64,000 nucleotides of DNA from Bolinopsis microptera (Eukaryota; Ctenophora; Tentaculata; Lobata; Bolinopsidae): contig NC_087076.1 in assembly GCF_026151205.1 (NCBI RefSeq), positions 18,277,419-18,341,418 of the forward strand, written 5' to 3'. A model generated the notes under the pieces. That model was not told where the DNA came from and searched no databases. It saw only the letters and a list, made by a program, of their open reading frames with translations. This document shows positions 23,946-35,160 of the stretch, piece by piece. The position numbers were made by a program, and so were the translations under genes. Within the stretch, counting starts at the first letter, position 1. Each line of letters opens with the position of its first letter.

Positions 23946-25067
23946 ATGGAGAGTGAAAATAAAACTTCAGGGCCATGTGCCTTGCCCTTCATCGTAAAGA
24001 AGTTCTTTAGCAGCCCCTGGGAACTTAACTTCTACACCAGTCTTTGTGTAATTTTCGGACTACAAACCATCATTCTCAACTGCCCCATCTTGAGATTCTA
24101 TTCAAAGTCAACCGGTAAAAGCAGGGTCATTCCTTACTTGTACAGAATCATCCCAACGTTTGATCTCTTATGTGGGATCGCTGGATTCCTCAACGCTGGC
24201 CACTTTGCTGTCCTCAACTCAGACGACCTAGAAGACGTGATCTGCCTGACACTACCACAAAGCGGCCATGTTCTCGACAAAAAGCTGGTCATGCTCCTCA
24301 GCTACCTGCTGACAGCATACCTTTCTGTCACCAGCGCCTTCCTGCACACCTTACTTACGGTGGTAAGATGTATCAACATTAGTCTACCATTCCACCATAT
24401 AGCTCTAGGTCACATCAAGCGAGCTCTCTACAGCTACCTGGCTGTCATGATCTTGATGATCCTGGCAGAGATATCCTACATACTCTACACCAGCTACACA
24501 GGTCTCGCTCAAGTCACCGAGAGTTACTTTTACTACATTATCTTTGTGAGACTGGTCAGTCTGGTGAAACTACAGATGATAGAAGGAGGACAGAGTGAGC
24601 TGAGTTTTGATCTGCACGTAGCACTGGATCTGGTGGTGCCCTTTGTGCTGCCCTGTCTGATCTGCACGGTGTGTCTTGTGGTCCTGGTGTACACACTAAT
24701 ATGGAGACGGAGGGGTGGGGTGAACACCAACAAAAGGGAGAGTGTCCGGAGTCAGTACCACATCACCGGCACCATTACCCTTCTCACTGCTCACTTTGTC
24801 TTCTGCAATTCTATCCTGGTCGTTGTTATCATCCTACAGAGACACTTCAACTCTGTTGGGGCATCTCAGAGCTGGCATGGCAAGGCAGCTGCTGTAGCAT
24901 TCTGTTTAGTCCCTCTGTTCAATGCTGCAATCAATCCACTGATCTTTATCTCCCGGAGCAAGGCATTGAAAGCATACATCAAGGGTTGCTTCTTATCAAA
25001 GAAAAGGCTCTTGTCTTCTGTGAGCAGAAGCTTCATCAGCGCCAAAATACGAATAAGTACAGTTTGA
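23946..25067 (+). CDS. rhodopsin-like 7TM receptor, intact and intronless
   Basis: The 373-residue frame has seven hydrophobic segments. A short N terminus carries an NKT glycosylation site. TM1 is about residues 30-50. TM3 ends LLTVVRCINISLPF, where the usual DRY is VRC. TM4 and TM5 follow (LDLVVPFVLPCLICTVCLVV), then a basic loop 3 (WRRRGG...NKRESVRS), TM6 (TLLTAHFVFCNSILVVVII) and TM7 with AAINPLIFISRS, which keeps NP but has F where Y is usual. The C tail is Ser/Lys/Arg-rich. It probably couples to G proteins at the plasma membrane; ligand unknown. The atypical DRY and NPxxY mark a lineage-specific group. The ATG at 23946 is the first in frame. It is not closely similar to the receptor at 16.2-17.4 kb. 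Confidence 0.85.
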   Translation: MESENKTSGPCALPFIVKKFFSSPWELNFYTSLCVIFGLQTIILNCPILRFYSKSTGKSRVIPYLYRIIPTFDLLCGIAGFLNAGHFAVLNSDDLEDVICLTLPQSGHVLDKKLVMLLSYLLTAYLSVTSAFLHTLLTVVRCINISLPFHHIALGHIKRALYSYLAVMILMILAEISYILYTSYTGLAQVTESYFYYIIFVRLVSLVKLQMIEGGQSELSFDLHVALDLVVPFVLPCLICTVCLVVLVYTLIWRRRGGVNTNKRESVRSQYHITGTITLLTAHFVFCNSILVVVIILQRHFNSVGASQSWHGKAAAVAFCLVPLFNAAINPLIFISRSKALKAYIKGCFLSKKRLLSSVSRSFISAKIRISTV

Positions 25068-26129
25068 TTCGAACAAAGAAGTCTACAAAGATTGTTAATT
25101 GATTTTTTTTACGACCTCAACTGATAAATTTATTCGATTTTCCTGCTTCATTAATACTGAAAGAACTTAACTCCATCTTTGACGTAAATACATTTTCCGG
25201 TTCATTGAAGACCGCAGTCCGCACTAAGTTATAAGCTGTCGACATAGGAGACGATATATTACGTGGTGAGATCAATATTGTAGTTGAAACCCGACAAATC
25301 ATAAAACATTTCCTTTATTTAATCAATGTGGAAAAGTTCTGAATTTATGAACGGCTTAAATTTTCTTGATTCGACACCAATCTTTCAGCGACTGTATTCT
25401 TTTATGTTGAAATGCAGTACGATACAATGCTTGCCAAGAATTCTCAGAATGAAATGTTTAAGTAATCTGTTATAATGTCATGCTTGATTGTTTGATTCGA
25501 AAATAATTGTTGCTTGTTATTTAACGCTTGAGTCTGTCAAATTGTTCTCATGCAGCTAGTGGCACAAATTTCTGTGCTTATGTATCGAATCTGACAGCTG
25601 CTGGAGCTTCAGTTTGAATTCTGTACCTCCTGTCCCGATTTCTGCTCCACAGTCCATCGTTGATATAGTGGTCCAATTTGCAGTTAAAGTGAACAATTAA
25701 TAAATGTATGTCATGTCTCAGTGAATTTGATTACAGCTTTAAACGTTCATAGGAATATTTCCGAAAAATCCAATACCTACAATACAGCTTATATATTTAT
25801 TTTACAGAAGATTGATTTATCCAGAGGGTCTACTTGTCGCCATAGCTACCATTCTAAGCTGTATCCAAAGTTACAGCGCGCGCACATTGTCAACCCTGCG
25901 CGCGCTATAACTCTACGCGCGCTAGCTACGTACGTTACGTAAAGCTATTATATAATTTTTTTTTTTTTTTTTAAAAAAAAGGAAGCAACTCACGGTATCA
26001 CTCTCAGAAGAGACATGTTTGATCATTTACCGGAATTGCAACCAAATATACACAATAAGGTTTGTACTTTATCCGTACATCCCCTTTAATAGCTTCAATA
26101 AATTGTCTATAAAATTTACATAAACAAAC
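25068..26129. other. intergenic, no gene recognised
   Basis: A GCGCGC-rich patch lies at 25876-25922 and a T-run followed by an A-run at 25957-25980. No gene seen. Confidence 0.4.
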
Positions 26130-26873
26130 TTAAGAGACCTCAAAGCTCGTCTTCTGAGGAATGAGATTGAAGGATACATCATCCAGTCCAAGGTGCTGGG
26201 CTTTTTGTCTTCCTCTGATTCCCCTGAGTGCTATGAGTGTACTTCGTAGCAGATCAAACCTGAATCGTGTTCTGATGTGATTTTTGACCTGGCTCTTAGC
26301 TTCTTTATTGTGGTCAGCTATCCTTTCAGAAATACGATCTACAAACACAGTGCAGAGTGGGCCCATACCTCCGGATGTTGTAAAAACTAGTGGGACAAAG
26401 GACCCTTTCTCTGACTGAAGTACTCTCTCCTCATATAGATCTTTCTTCTCTTTCTCATGCGCACTGTAGATTTTATCGAGTGGCTTAAATGTATTGGAGT
26501 CGCAATTAGGATGAGTGACCCTGATGTCAAAGAATGTTCTTTCGAATGGTGCATACAGTCCAACAGCTGCTACGTCCAGACGGGCTTCATCCTGGGTGTT
26601 GGTCTTCCTGGAGAATGAAGTTGGTTGGGCAGGTAGGAGTGCAGGTTCTATCCTTACATCCTTACACTTAGCTTCTTGAAGGAAGAAAGCTGCAGTGTCT
26701 CTAATGGCATTGTGGCGCATGCAAACGTATCCACCTAATTTACAATCAAGGGAGTGGTAGACACTGTTTGCATGTCCGCAAGCACATTTAGAGGGCACTC
26801 CTTGGATCTTCCATCCATAGCGTAGGCGTATGCTGTCTTGGAACTCTTGCTTATTATATAATAGCACGTGCAT
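26130..26873 (-). pseudogene. retrotransposon C-terminal domain (Cys/His finger plus nuclease-like fold), 5'-truncated
   Basis: A 247-residue open frame with CACGHANSVYHSLDC, GGYVCMRHNAIRD, then EARLDVAA and FFDIRVTHPNCDSN. This set (Cys/His knuckle, RHN, then conserved acidic residues) is the C-terminal module of a retrotransposon protein family common in marine invertebrates, resembling the restriction-like endonucleases of target-specific LINEs. The RT part is missing, so it is a 5'-truncated copy. The frame itself is intact over its full length. Assignment to a clade is inference. Confidence 0.6.
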
Positions 26874-26923
26874 GAACTATCATGAAGTGCCATAATCATA
26901 ATATTGAGAAATTTAAACTCCAG

Positions 26924-27016
26924 TTGTAGGTTTACAACCTACCAGGACGCGCGCAGAGTTGGACTCGTCGACGGTCCAATATATGGAACAGATATTTTAC
27001 GAGTATCACCCGTTAA
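26924..27016 (-). mobile_element. micro-element family A (93 bp)
   Basis: On minus it runs from TTAACGGGTGATACTCG to GGTTGTAAACCTACAA. It is flanked by the exact 8-bp repeat AACTCCAG (26916-26923, 27017-27024). Confidence 0.88.
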
Positions 27017-27369
27017 AACTCCAGTTGAGAGGAATTAGGACAACTCTAGAAACTTAATAAAAATTGTACAATTTGCATATATACCTTGTGTAACATCGTG
27101 TATTTCGCATTTTTGCGCGCATGTGATATCGTATGTCCCGTGATATTGCATATTGTGTCTGGGAAATTTCGCTAGTAAAATTATAGACCTTTGCCTTTTA
27201 TTATTTGGCGTATTTTATTATTTGGCGTACCCATAAAAAATATTGTGGCGCGGCGATGTGACACAACTACAATTGAGGAAAAGGAGAGTGTTTACAACAT
27301 CTAAATAAGCATGGTAACCTAATAATTGATAATAGGATGATGATTAATCACTCGCATGATGATTGATAC

Positions 27370-28320
27370 ATGTTACGTATCCCAAATATCAGCGCGAAAA
27401 GTGGCATGCAACGTATGTCAACATGATGATAACACTCGACTGTCACGTGACTTTTTCGACCCATTCTCTAGCTGGTCCTGTCTCCCAGTCTCCTGATCGA
27501 ATATTCGAATGCTCTAATCTGATCCCAATCGTAACCCTAACCCGATCCTTAACAAAAGCATATGCTGAAACCCTAACCCTAACGAGAAATTAGACTAACT
27601 TCCTTATACTGTATACGGTCATATTACGTGATCGAGACCGTTTTTTGTCAACAATAATAACTCGTCAGGCGAGGATTTTAACCCTATGTCGTGAGGGTGA
27701 TTCGGAATCAGCGTTCGAAAATACATCGATTGAAGTTGGTTTCAACTTAACTGTCATGTCGGGGCCCTAATTTTACAACAATCTCGAAGATCGACTGTAA
27801 AGTGATTTAGCATGCTCCTACTAAATCGCTCGCCCAAATTTTAAGAAAATTCTTGTGAAAAGGTCCTTTGGGCATGAAAGTGATCTAGATCGGTGTATTT
27901 TTGGACGATGATTCCGAATCACCTCCCCCTGACGTATAGTAGTAGTATGGTTAAAATGCTTTCCTGAAGAGTTATAGGCAAAAAACCGTTTTGGTCACGT
28001 GATTGGACGACCAACGACACAAAATGCAAAATTTCATTAAAAAACTCTACAGGAACCCTTGTAGAGTTTTTACGATACAGCTAAGGGAGCCGCGCACTCG
28101 TGCACGGTGGGTCATACAACGTATGACAAGCGACAGGCTAGTAAAATACGAATTCGATTGTTTAGGGCCCGGGTTAGGGTTAGGGTTGCGGTGAGGGTTT
28201 TGGTTAGCTTCGGGGTTATGGTTAGGGTTGCGATTAGGGTTTATGTAAAACCGTTTTGTACAGCAGCAAACCCATAAAAACCAAAGTCACGTGAAATTTT
28301 TGGCGAGCAAATTAGTAAAA
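27370..28320. mobile_element. fold-back element with telomere-like arms
   Basis: Long imperfect inverted repeats. Left-arm blocks (CCCTAACCC units at 27531-27580, CGGTCATATTACGTGATCGA at 27617, GTGATTCGGAATCAGCG at 27690) return as complements on the right (ATGATTCCGAATCACC at 27909, GGTCACGTGATTGGACG at 27994, GGGTTAGGGTTAGGG at 28170-28185). The right arm also has CCGCGCACTCGTGC..GTATGACAAG, the complement of the start of the arm at 9355. No coding capacity; exact limits are uncertain. Confidence 0.65.
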
Positions 28321-28350
28321 GCCGATTTATTATTATTAGCACGCTTGAAC

Positions 28351-28436
28351 TTACCTGGGGACCCCAGGCTATAATGTTTACAAACATATAAAGAATAAAG
28401 ATTCGGTGGAATGACAGGCTGAGCGCCGCCCAGTAA
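28351..28436 (+). mobile_element. micro-element family B (86 bp)
   Basis: It runs from TTACCTGGGGACCCCAGGC to GAGCGCCGCCCAGTAA, with the exact 8-bp repeat GCTTGAAC on both sides (28343-28350, 28437-28444). TGGGGACCCCA is a perfect palindrome inside the left end. Confidence 0.9.
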
Positions 28437-29801
28437 GCTTGAACCTAATATCATACATTTGCTTTGGGACTGTCAATCAGAGGCGGCTATTGAGAGGGAG
28501 TCCAGGCGTCCGTGGACGCCCTAAAATTATCATTTGATGGCTGGTGCTTAAAATAGAAATAGTGCTTGGTAATAGTGTTCGGAAATATCTAAGGCGCAGT
28601 TTATATCTCCGCCAAAAGCACACTCCCCAAATTGCGCGCATTGCTGTAACTTCTTTCAAACTTCATGAATCGACATAAATTATTTTGCAATGTATTCAGA
28701 GTTAATATATGCACTTATACAAATCACTTGGAATACTTTTGAAAGAGAATAACAAACTCAAAAACGCTATTGACGTATTCCCCATAAAAAGCACAATAGC
28801 GTGAGATCAAGCTTTTGTCGAGGTGCCTCGAAACGATTCCTCGTTCAATTTTGGTCGGAGAACGCCAACTTAGTGCATAATCAAGGAATTTATAGACATA
28901 TTTAATTTCATACGTATCAAATTGGATGTGCTTTTGGCAGAGATATAACGTGAGCCAATATGCAATATCCAATCGTAATATAAAGCTCTTTATTCACTCA
29001 AACGTTCGAATGCAAAAGCGCACGCATGATTTTTATTTGGTTGACGACGTCAACCCATTGAGATCGTTGCTCTGCGAAGAATGCTAGTTCGCGCGGCGCG
29101 TCGAAGCGGCGAAGTCCTCCAAGATTTTTATGAAATTTTGCATTTTGTGTCATTTGTCATTGTGCATTGGTCGTCCAATTCTACGTTTGGACGACTAAGC
29201 CGCGCAGTTTTAACACCTTGCAATTTGAACTATTGGCTGCTATCATACTGCGCGCGGCTGAGATCGTACACGTGTGGTGTCTTTTTTCAACCATATTATA
29301 AGTTTTTGTTTTTGTTTGCTGTCGTCTGTTATCAAGTGTGACACATTACATACGTCATGAGGCCCTGTGTGTAATGTAATCGGTAGTTTGGTGGGAGCTT
29401 GGCCCGGCCCCAAGTCCCCCTACCGGCACCCCCTCCCCTCCCCTCCCCAGTCCGTCGATTGGACACCCAACAAAACTGCCAGCCACCTCCCACGAGCCGC
29501 CTCTGACAAGGTTGTCGTTGACCATTGTTAATGATCTGGCCCGGCGCGCGCCGTCGGACATTTCGAGAAGAAAGCGGCGCGCGCTACTTCGAAGAAATTT
29601 AGACGAGTAACATCCGTCAAGGTTGTCGGTGACCAACACAAAGAATTTTGAAGAACTTAAAAAATGGTTTAACAAAAAGGAGCAATCGAACCATCAAGAC
29701 TGAAGATTTTGTTTAATAACAACAAATCAGTGTACTCGCGAACATCTATATCACAATTGGGTATCACTGCATGGGGTGTTTATCCAGCTTACCTGTCTAC
29801 G
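28437..29801. other. intergenic with GC-rich, repeat-derived patches
   Basis: GCGCGC-bearing stretches at 29085-29115 and 29540-29585 resemble GC patches near 4570 and 4890 and are probably repeat-derived. No gene recognised. Confidence 0.4.
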
Positions 29802-29853
29802 TTAACGGGTGATACTCGTAAAATGTTTGTTTTAAATACAGGACCGTCGACGA
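29802..29853 (+). mobile_element. micro-element family A, left half only
   Basis: TTAACGGGTGATACTCGTAA through CCGTCGACGA matches the family, then stops abruptly at the left end of the inverted-repeat element at 29854. The missing half is not found after that element. Confidence 0.7.
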
Positions 29854-30163
29854 CTGTTACCAAAATGTAACTAGATCGAACGGAGAAATTAAGTCTCACT
29901 AGTGCTAGGTCTCTACACGCAGGAAATAGGAATTTAGTCTGATCTTACCTGAGGACCCCAGGCTATTATGTTCATTAACACGAATAAAGATTTGGCGGAA
30001 TGACAGGCTGAGCGCGGCCCAGTAAGTCTGATCACGCAGGCGCGTGATATTTATATTTGATTTTGTATATAATTATAAATATTTTAAAACCGCGCCTGCT
30101 TGAGACCTAATTCCTGCGTGAGACCTAATTTTTCTGTTCGACCTAGTTACATTTTGGTGACAG
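29854..30163. mobile_element. 310-bp inverted-repeat element hosting a family B insert
   Basis: The ends are imperfect inverted repeats of about 44 bp (CTGTTACCAAAATGTAACTA at left, TAGTTACATTTTGGTGACAG at right, continuing through CGAACRGARAAATTARGTCTC). A family B micro-element sits inside at 29945-30025. No target duplication seen. Confidence 0.75.
29945..30025 (+). mobile_element. micro-element family B (81 bp), nested
   Basis: It runs from TTACCTGAGGACCCCAGGC to GAGCGCGGCCCAGTAA, flanked by the exact 8-bp repeat GTCTGATC (29937-29944, 30026-30033), inside the inverted-repeat element at 29854-30163. Confidence 0.9.
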
Positions 30164-30505
30164 ATACTCTAGCAGCTGAGGTCTTTAACTAAACAGTGCT
30201 GATTAGCCAGACAGTATTTCATGTAGCAATAATTTCGAAGGGAGAGAATCATGAATCAGGCCGATTTAGAATTAGATTAAAATCTGGTCCTAGCTCTAAC
30301 CAGAGCCCTCTCGCTTGCAGTAGCGCGCGAAACAAGCGCGTCACGCAGTACGCGTATACACATGGCTATGTCCAATTAAACCGAATTCTTGTAAACTAAA
30401 CACTGTTATCGTACAGACAAGATTGATTTGATTGCCTCGAAAGTTGAAGCATTTACAATGTGGTGACTGACATGGAGTTGGTTCCAGTTCCACCATCCAC
30501 AGGAT

Positions 30506-31487
30506 TGGGGGGTGGGGGGAGGCTGACCATATTAAAGTATATTAAAATGTTGGGTTTTTCCCGATTTAGGGGCGGGGATATACTTTAATATACTTTAATA
30601 TATCCCTATCTTTTTGGAGACCTAAATCTTTTTGGAGGCTTTAAATGCAATTCTTAATCGATTCCGAAAATTTCATGCAAAAATATTGAAAACTGATGGA
30701 GTTGTTTCAATTTTAATGAAGTCAGTTTGGCTAGTATCCCGAACCGAGATATTATGTGCAATTTTGTTCATGATGGGGGTCTTTTAACTTATAGTATCCA
30801 CTATTCAACAAATATTGAGCTATATCTTTCACATAAATTCTCATTCAAAAATATTGAAATTTGATCGAATTTTGGGCAAAAGCTTTCTAATTTGGTGCGT
30901 ATGCCCAAATATGGGCATCTTACTATATATAAAGCGAGACGATATATATATATGGATCCGTGCCATTTTACTGACACCACGGCATCAACTTTAACGCGAC
31001 TTTCCGCAAAAACCGTAAAAGATATACAACTGAAACTTTTTTGACTGGGTCAAATGCTTTTATGCTTTAGCTTTTCAAATCAGCATGAAAAAATAAAAAA
31101 TTGGCCAAGGAATAGGAGTTTTAGAGCCCAAAATTTGGACCCCCAAGTGGTGTCAAAAACGCGAATTAAATAGGTAATAATTATTTTAGTCTCTTAAGTC
31201 TTGACACCATTTTAGGGTTATACGGGTTCCTGCTAGTATGGTTTAAAGCTCATAACTCAGCCATTTTTTGACCAAACTGAATGTAATTGTAAATTCGTGT
31301 ACTACTAGTACTACTAGTCCAAAAACAGGCTTATCTTGCAAATCTAAACGAAGAATATAGCTCGACTAATTTTGGCTGTTTTATTTTGGGTACATTAACA
31401 TTGTTAAAGTATATTAAAGTGTAGGTTTTTTCCCGATTTGAGGGCGGGATATACTTTAATATACTGTAATATGGTCAGCCCCCCCCC
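30506..31487. mobile_element. 982-bp inverted-repeat element with hairpin ends
   Basis: The exact 8-bp repeat CACAGGAT flanks it (30498-30505, 31488-31495). Both ends read inward as a G-run, then GGCTGACCATATTA, and each end contains a second hairpin: AAAGTATATTAAA..., TTTTTCCCGATTT, ...TATACTTTAATATACT. The interior is AT-rich with no coding capacity. The G-runs may differ in length from the true sequence. Confidence 0.82.
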
Positions 31488-31495
31488 CACAGGAT

Positions 31496-33285
31496 TTTTC
31501 TGTAGACGGAGCTCGAGAATGAAAGTGAGCGTGCGTAGATATAAAACAGTTCTACGCACGAAGTTCATACAGACAAAACTGATTTGATTGCCTTCAAGTT
31601 CAAGCATGAGGGAGAAATCACAATTTCTCGTCTAAGTACCAGCATGTACAGTTTCGCGCAATTTTTTGCAAAGAAGCAGCTTTCGTATTTTAGAGAGATC
31701 AACAACATTTATCGACATAGACCACTTGCCCGGAAATTTTGTGCTCCAAGTCTGGACTGGGAGACCTCAATTATGTTTGTGACTTTAATATAGATCACTT
31801 TTGGGGTTCCTGCCACTTCACGTGGGAGGGGGGGGGGGGGGGGGCGAAGTGACCCGTGTTGTCAGGCAAGGAATGTTCAATTTCCACACATCTGGTTACT
31901 GGTATTCTGTGGTCCGTGTCGGTCGCCCTACAGTTAGGAGTATTGAGAATGAACAATTAAGAGTTGCTAATTTGCTGGAGAATAAATAAAAATTAGCTTT
32001 TGGAGGAACACGATAAACTGAATCAAATAGTAAAAACCTGACAACTCGGGTAACATCTATTGAAAAAGTTCTTTATCTCTATAACATTTGTATAGTGTAT
32101 AAGTTAATAAGTGTGCTCTGTAAATGAATCATATCGGTTTATAAAGATTAAATATAATATTCTTCATCACTCAAATCCATCTTTAATATATCATTATCAA
32201 GAAACTGAAAGAATGAGGAATTATTCATGAACGCCACTCTATGTAATGAGTATGTAACCATGAATTTGGTTTAGCCGATGAAATATCACTAAGGGAGATA
32301 CATCCATCGATATATTCTCTCACTATAGACATAGTCAATAACATGGTGTCCTATCTCCAGTAGCAAGATCGTAGTGGTGATACAATGCAAGGTACAATTA
32401 AAAAATATGCAATCTTCAAATTTCACACTTCTTCTTATGCGAGATCAAAGCTAGATTGGTCATAAATTGTGGCCCATAATACGAGAGAATAAGCTTTCAA
32501 CTGTTCATGTACGTGACGAAATATTTGAAATCTCATTAATTAAAAAGTTAACCACACGGCTTAAAAAACAGCTGCTCAGCACAGGGTTGAAGTTCATAAG
32601 ATAATCCGACCATGATTGATGGTCTGCGAGCTAATTTAATTAGTTAGCGAGCTAAATTAATTATTCGGCGTACTGATCCAGTGATCCTTGCACTCACAGG
32701 TATTTCCTAATAATAAGAGAACGAATGTCTATTTTCTACCATTTTGTCTGTATTGGCTTACTCTTGGTAAGTTGGAGTTGGACATGGTTTTAAGCTCATG
32801 TTTTGAGATTGTGAAAACCCTACAGCTGATTTATCTATTTAAAAGCAACCAAAATATTAACTATAAACAATCTCACGATGACCCCGAGTGACGGCCACTG
32901 ACAGTACTTAGAATCTCCCGTATTGCGAACGGGGAACTGGCATTGTGTAATATGATTTATCGAATCATTTAACAATTTGGGCATTTTACCGGTTAGAGGT
33001 ACTAAAGCGACCAGGGTAGGCAACAATTAAACAATTACATTTGGCTCAGCTGTGACGGTAATCTATAAATATAATTAACAGGTAGTAACACTACCATAAC
33101 AAAACAATTATACTGTCCGAATCTGTATTGCATAATATTCTAAATTTGTCTGATGTCTCAAAATTGTTCAAATAAGAGGGAGCTGCACTAATAATACTGT
33201 AAAAGATCAAATTCTGGACCATCTCAATCGTGAGACAATTCGGCAATTATGATTCAGCGATTTTCCAGGTGCAGTTGTTGGTGGT
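31496..33285. other. intergenic, no gene recognised
   Basis: A G-run lies at about 31828-31843. A GCGAGCTAAATTAATTA palindrome lies near 32625-32662. No gene seen. Confidence 0.4.
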
Positions 33286-33571
33286 TTTATTAAAGGGCAA
33301 ATGACTGTGGAGTTGCTGAACCAAAATGATATTTGAGGTACTAAATAGCAGGGCAGGTGTGTAACAAATATTAGAACAAGGTGAAAGTCGCTAGAATGAG
33401 AAAAGCAGAAAGGTCATTTGTCACGAAATTAGGAAATTAAACTCTAATTTTAAGCTAGAGGAAGCTATAGTACATAATAATAATTATGTATTATAGCCTA
33501 TTTGCATAAACAATGGCTGGCTGGTAGCTAATGGCTGGCTGGTAGCTAATGGCTGGCTGGTAGCTAATGGC
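33286..33571 (+). repeat. repeat unit with 18-bp tandem array (three copies)
   Basis: It starts TTATTAAAGGGCAAATGACT and ends with three copies of ATGGCTGGCTGGTAGCTA. A near-identical unit at 33816-34153 ends with six copies. It contains a perfect-looking hairpin around AGGCTATAGTACATAAT (33468-33508). Confidence 0.85.
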
Positions 33572-33718
33572 TGACCACCGTAGTTCTAATATTATAATGT
33601 TAACTTTAAATTGTTTCATTACTAAATATCTTTGTAATGTCACAATTTATCACAACAACTTTCTCAAATCTGGAAGGTCTAACAAAAAACAGTATGTTCT
33701 AATGAATTTTAACTAAAA

Positions 33719-34244
33719 GGGCTGATTCCAACCTTAAATTCTACAATTTACCAGTCAAGTTTGTCTCGGTATGTATTGTTATCTGTGTACCAGAGCTCCG
33801 GTAGCGCCATTTTTTTTTATTAAAGGGCAAATGACTGTGGAGTTGCTGAACCAAAATGATATTTGAGGTACTAAAATAGCAGGGCAGGTGTGTAACAAAT
33901 ATTAGAACAAGGTGAAAGTCGCTAGAATGAGAAAAGCAGAAAGGTCATTTGTCACGAAATTAGGAAATTAAACTCTAATTTTAAGCTAGAGGAGGCTATA
34001 GTACATAATAATAATTATGTATTATAGCCTATTTGCATAAACAATGGCTGGCTGGTAGCTAATGGCTGGCTGGTAGCTAATGGCTGGCTGGTAGCTAATG
34101 GCTGGCTGGTAGCTAATGGCTGGCTGGTAGCTAATGGCTGGCTGGTAGCTAATGGCGTTACCGGAGCTCTGGTACACAGATAACAATACATACCGAGACA
34201 AACTTGACTGGTAAACTGTTGAATTTAAAGGTTGGAATCAGCCC
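33719..34244. mobile_element. 526-bp inverted-repeat element carrying the second repeat unit
   Basis: The arms 33719-33809 and 34154-34244 are inverted repeats of about 90 bp (GGGCTGATTCCAACCTTAAA... and its complement). Between them is a second copy of the 33286 unit with six 18-bp repeats. The flank before it (33575-33718) occurs again at 35578 and 38093. I found no clear target duplication. Confidence 0.78.
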
Positions 34245-35160
34245 TTAGGTGATGGTTAGACGCTCACAGAAGCCCGGTAAAGATTGGAATAGTTTAACTG
34301 AACGGACCGTACCAAGCTCGCTGGTTAAACCGGATTTATAATTATCTAGCGTTGATCAACACAGCCGTGTTCCAACGAAGTCAGAACTTTACTTTTTGGG
34401 TTTTAAAATGTATAAAACTCATAAAATAACGTAAAATTAAAAGATACGTAACACGACCTAATATTTGACATCAAAATTTAAAACGTTGGGGACCGTTGTC
34501 ACGGGGACCAAATAATGTGACCTCCTCTACGAACCGCTGTCAAGACTATCGATAATATTTGAAGCAAGAGCTGATCTGTTGATAGCGTGCATTATACAAG
34601 GATCAGGGATCTAAGGCCTAAAATCAGAAATGACAGTTAACTTAATAAACTCCTTTTCCTACCACCTAGCCTGGCGAACCTAGCGCTCCTTCAACTCCAT
34701 TTGGGAGCTTAATTCAGGGACAAAATCAGGTCATTTTTTTGTAAATTTTTCCAGTTTAAAACAGTTGCTGACCTGATTTTGTCGAGTAACAAATACATAA
34801 CAGATAAGAATAGTTTGTTATCTTAATATCATGTAAACTAAAAATCAGCATATAAAGCCTATAAAGTCATAGTGCAGAACGGGTGCACAACAATAGCCCT
34901 AATTTAGGACACACAAATACTTTCTGCACAAAAATAATCTTAGGGTAGAAATAAATTCAACGAACCATATCTGACGCAATAAAGTTAAAAAGCTGTGAAA
35001 AGGTGTTCGTCTAAATTTAATTAAAATTACTAAAATCGTCGCCTGGGTTAATAGTCTGTGAATACTCCAAAAGATCTGATCATCCCAAATAAGAGAGGTT
35101 TATAAACAGTAATAAATATTCAACGTTTAATCGCACGATATTTTTAAAGGACTGAGGAAA

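Noticed and set aside
33286-34153. CRISPR-like array (regular 18-bp repeats)
   Set aside because: The repeats are directly tandem with no spacers, in a eukaryotic context; it is a minisatellite.
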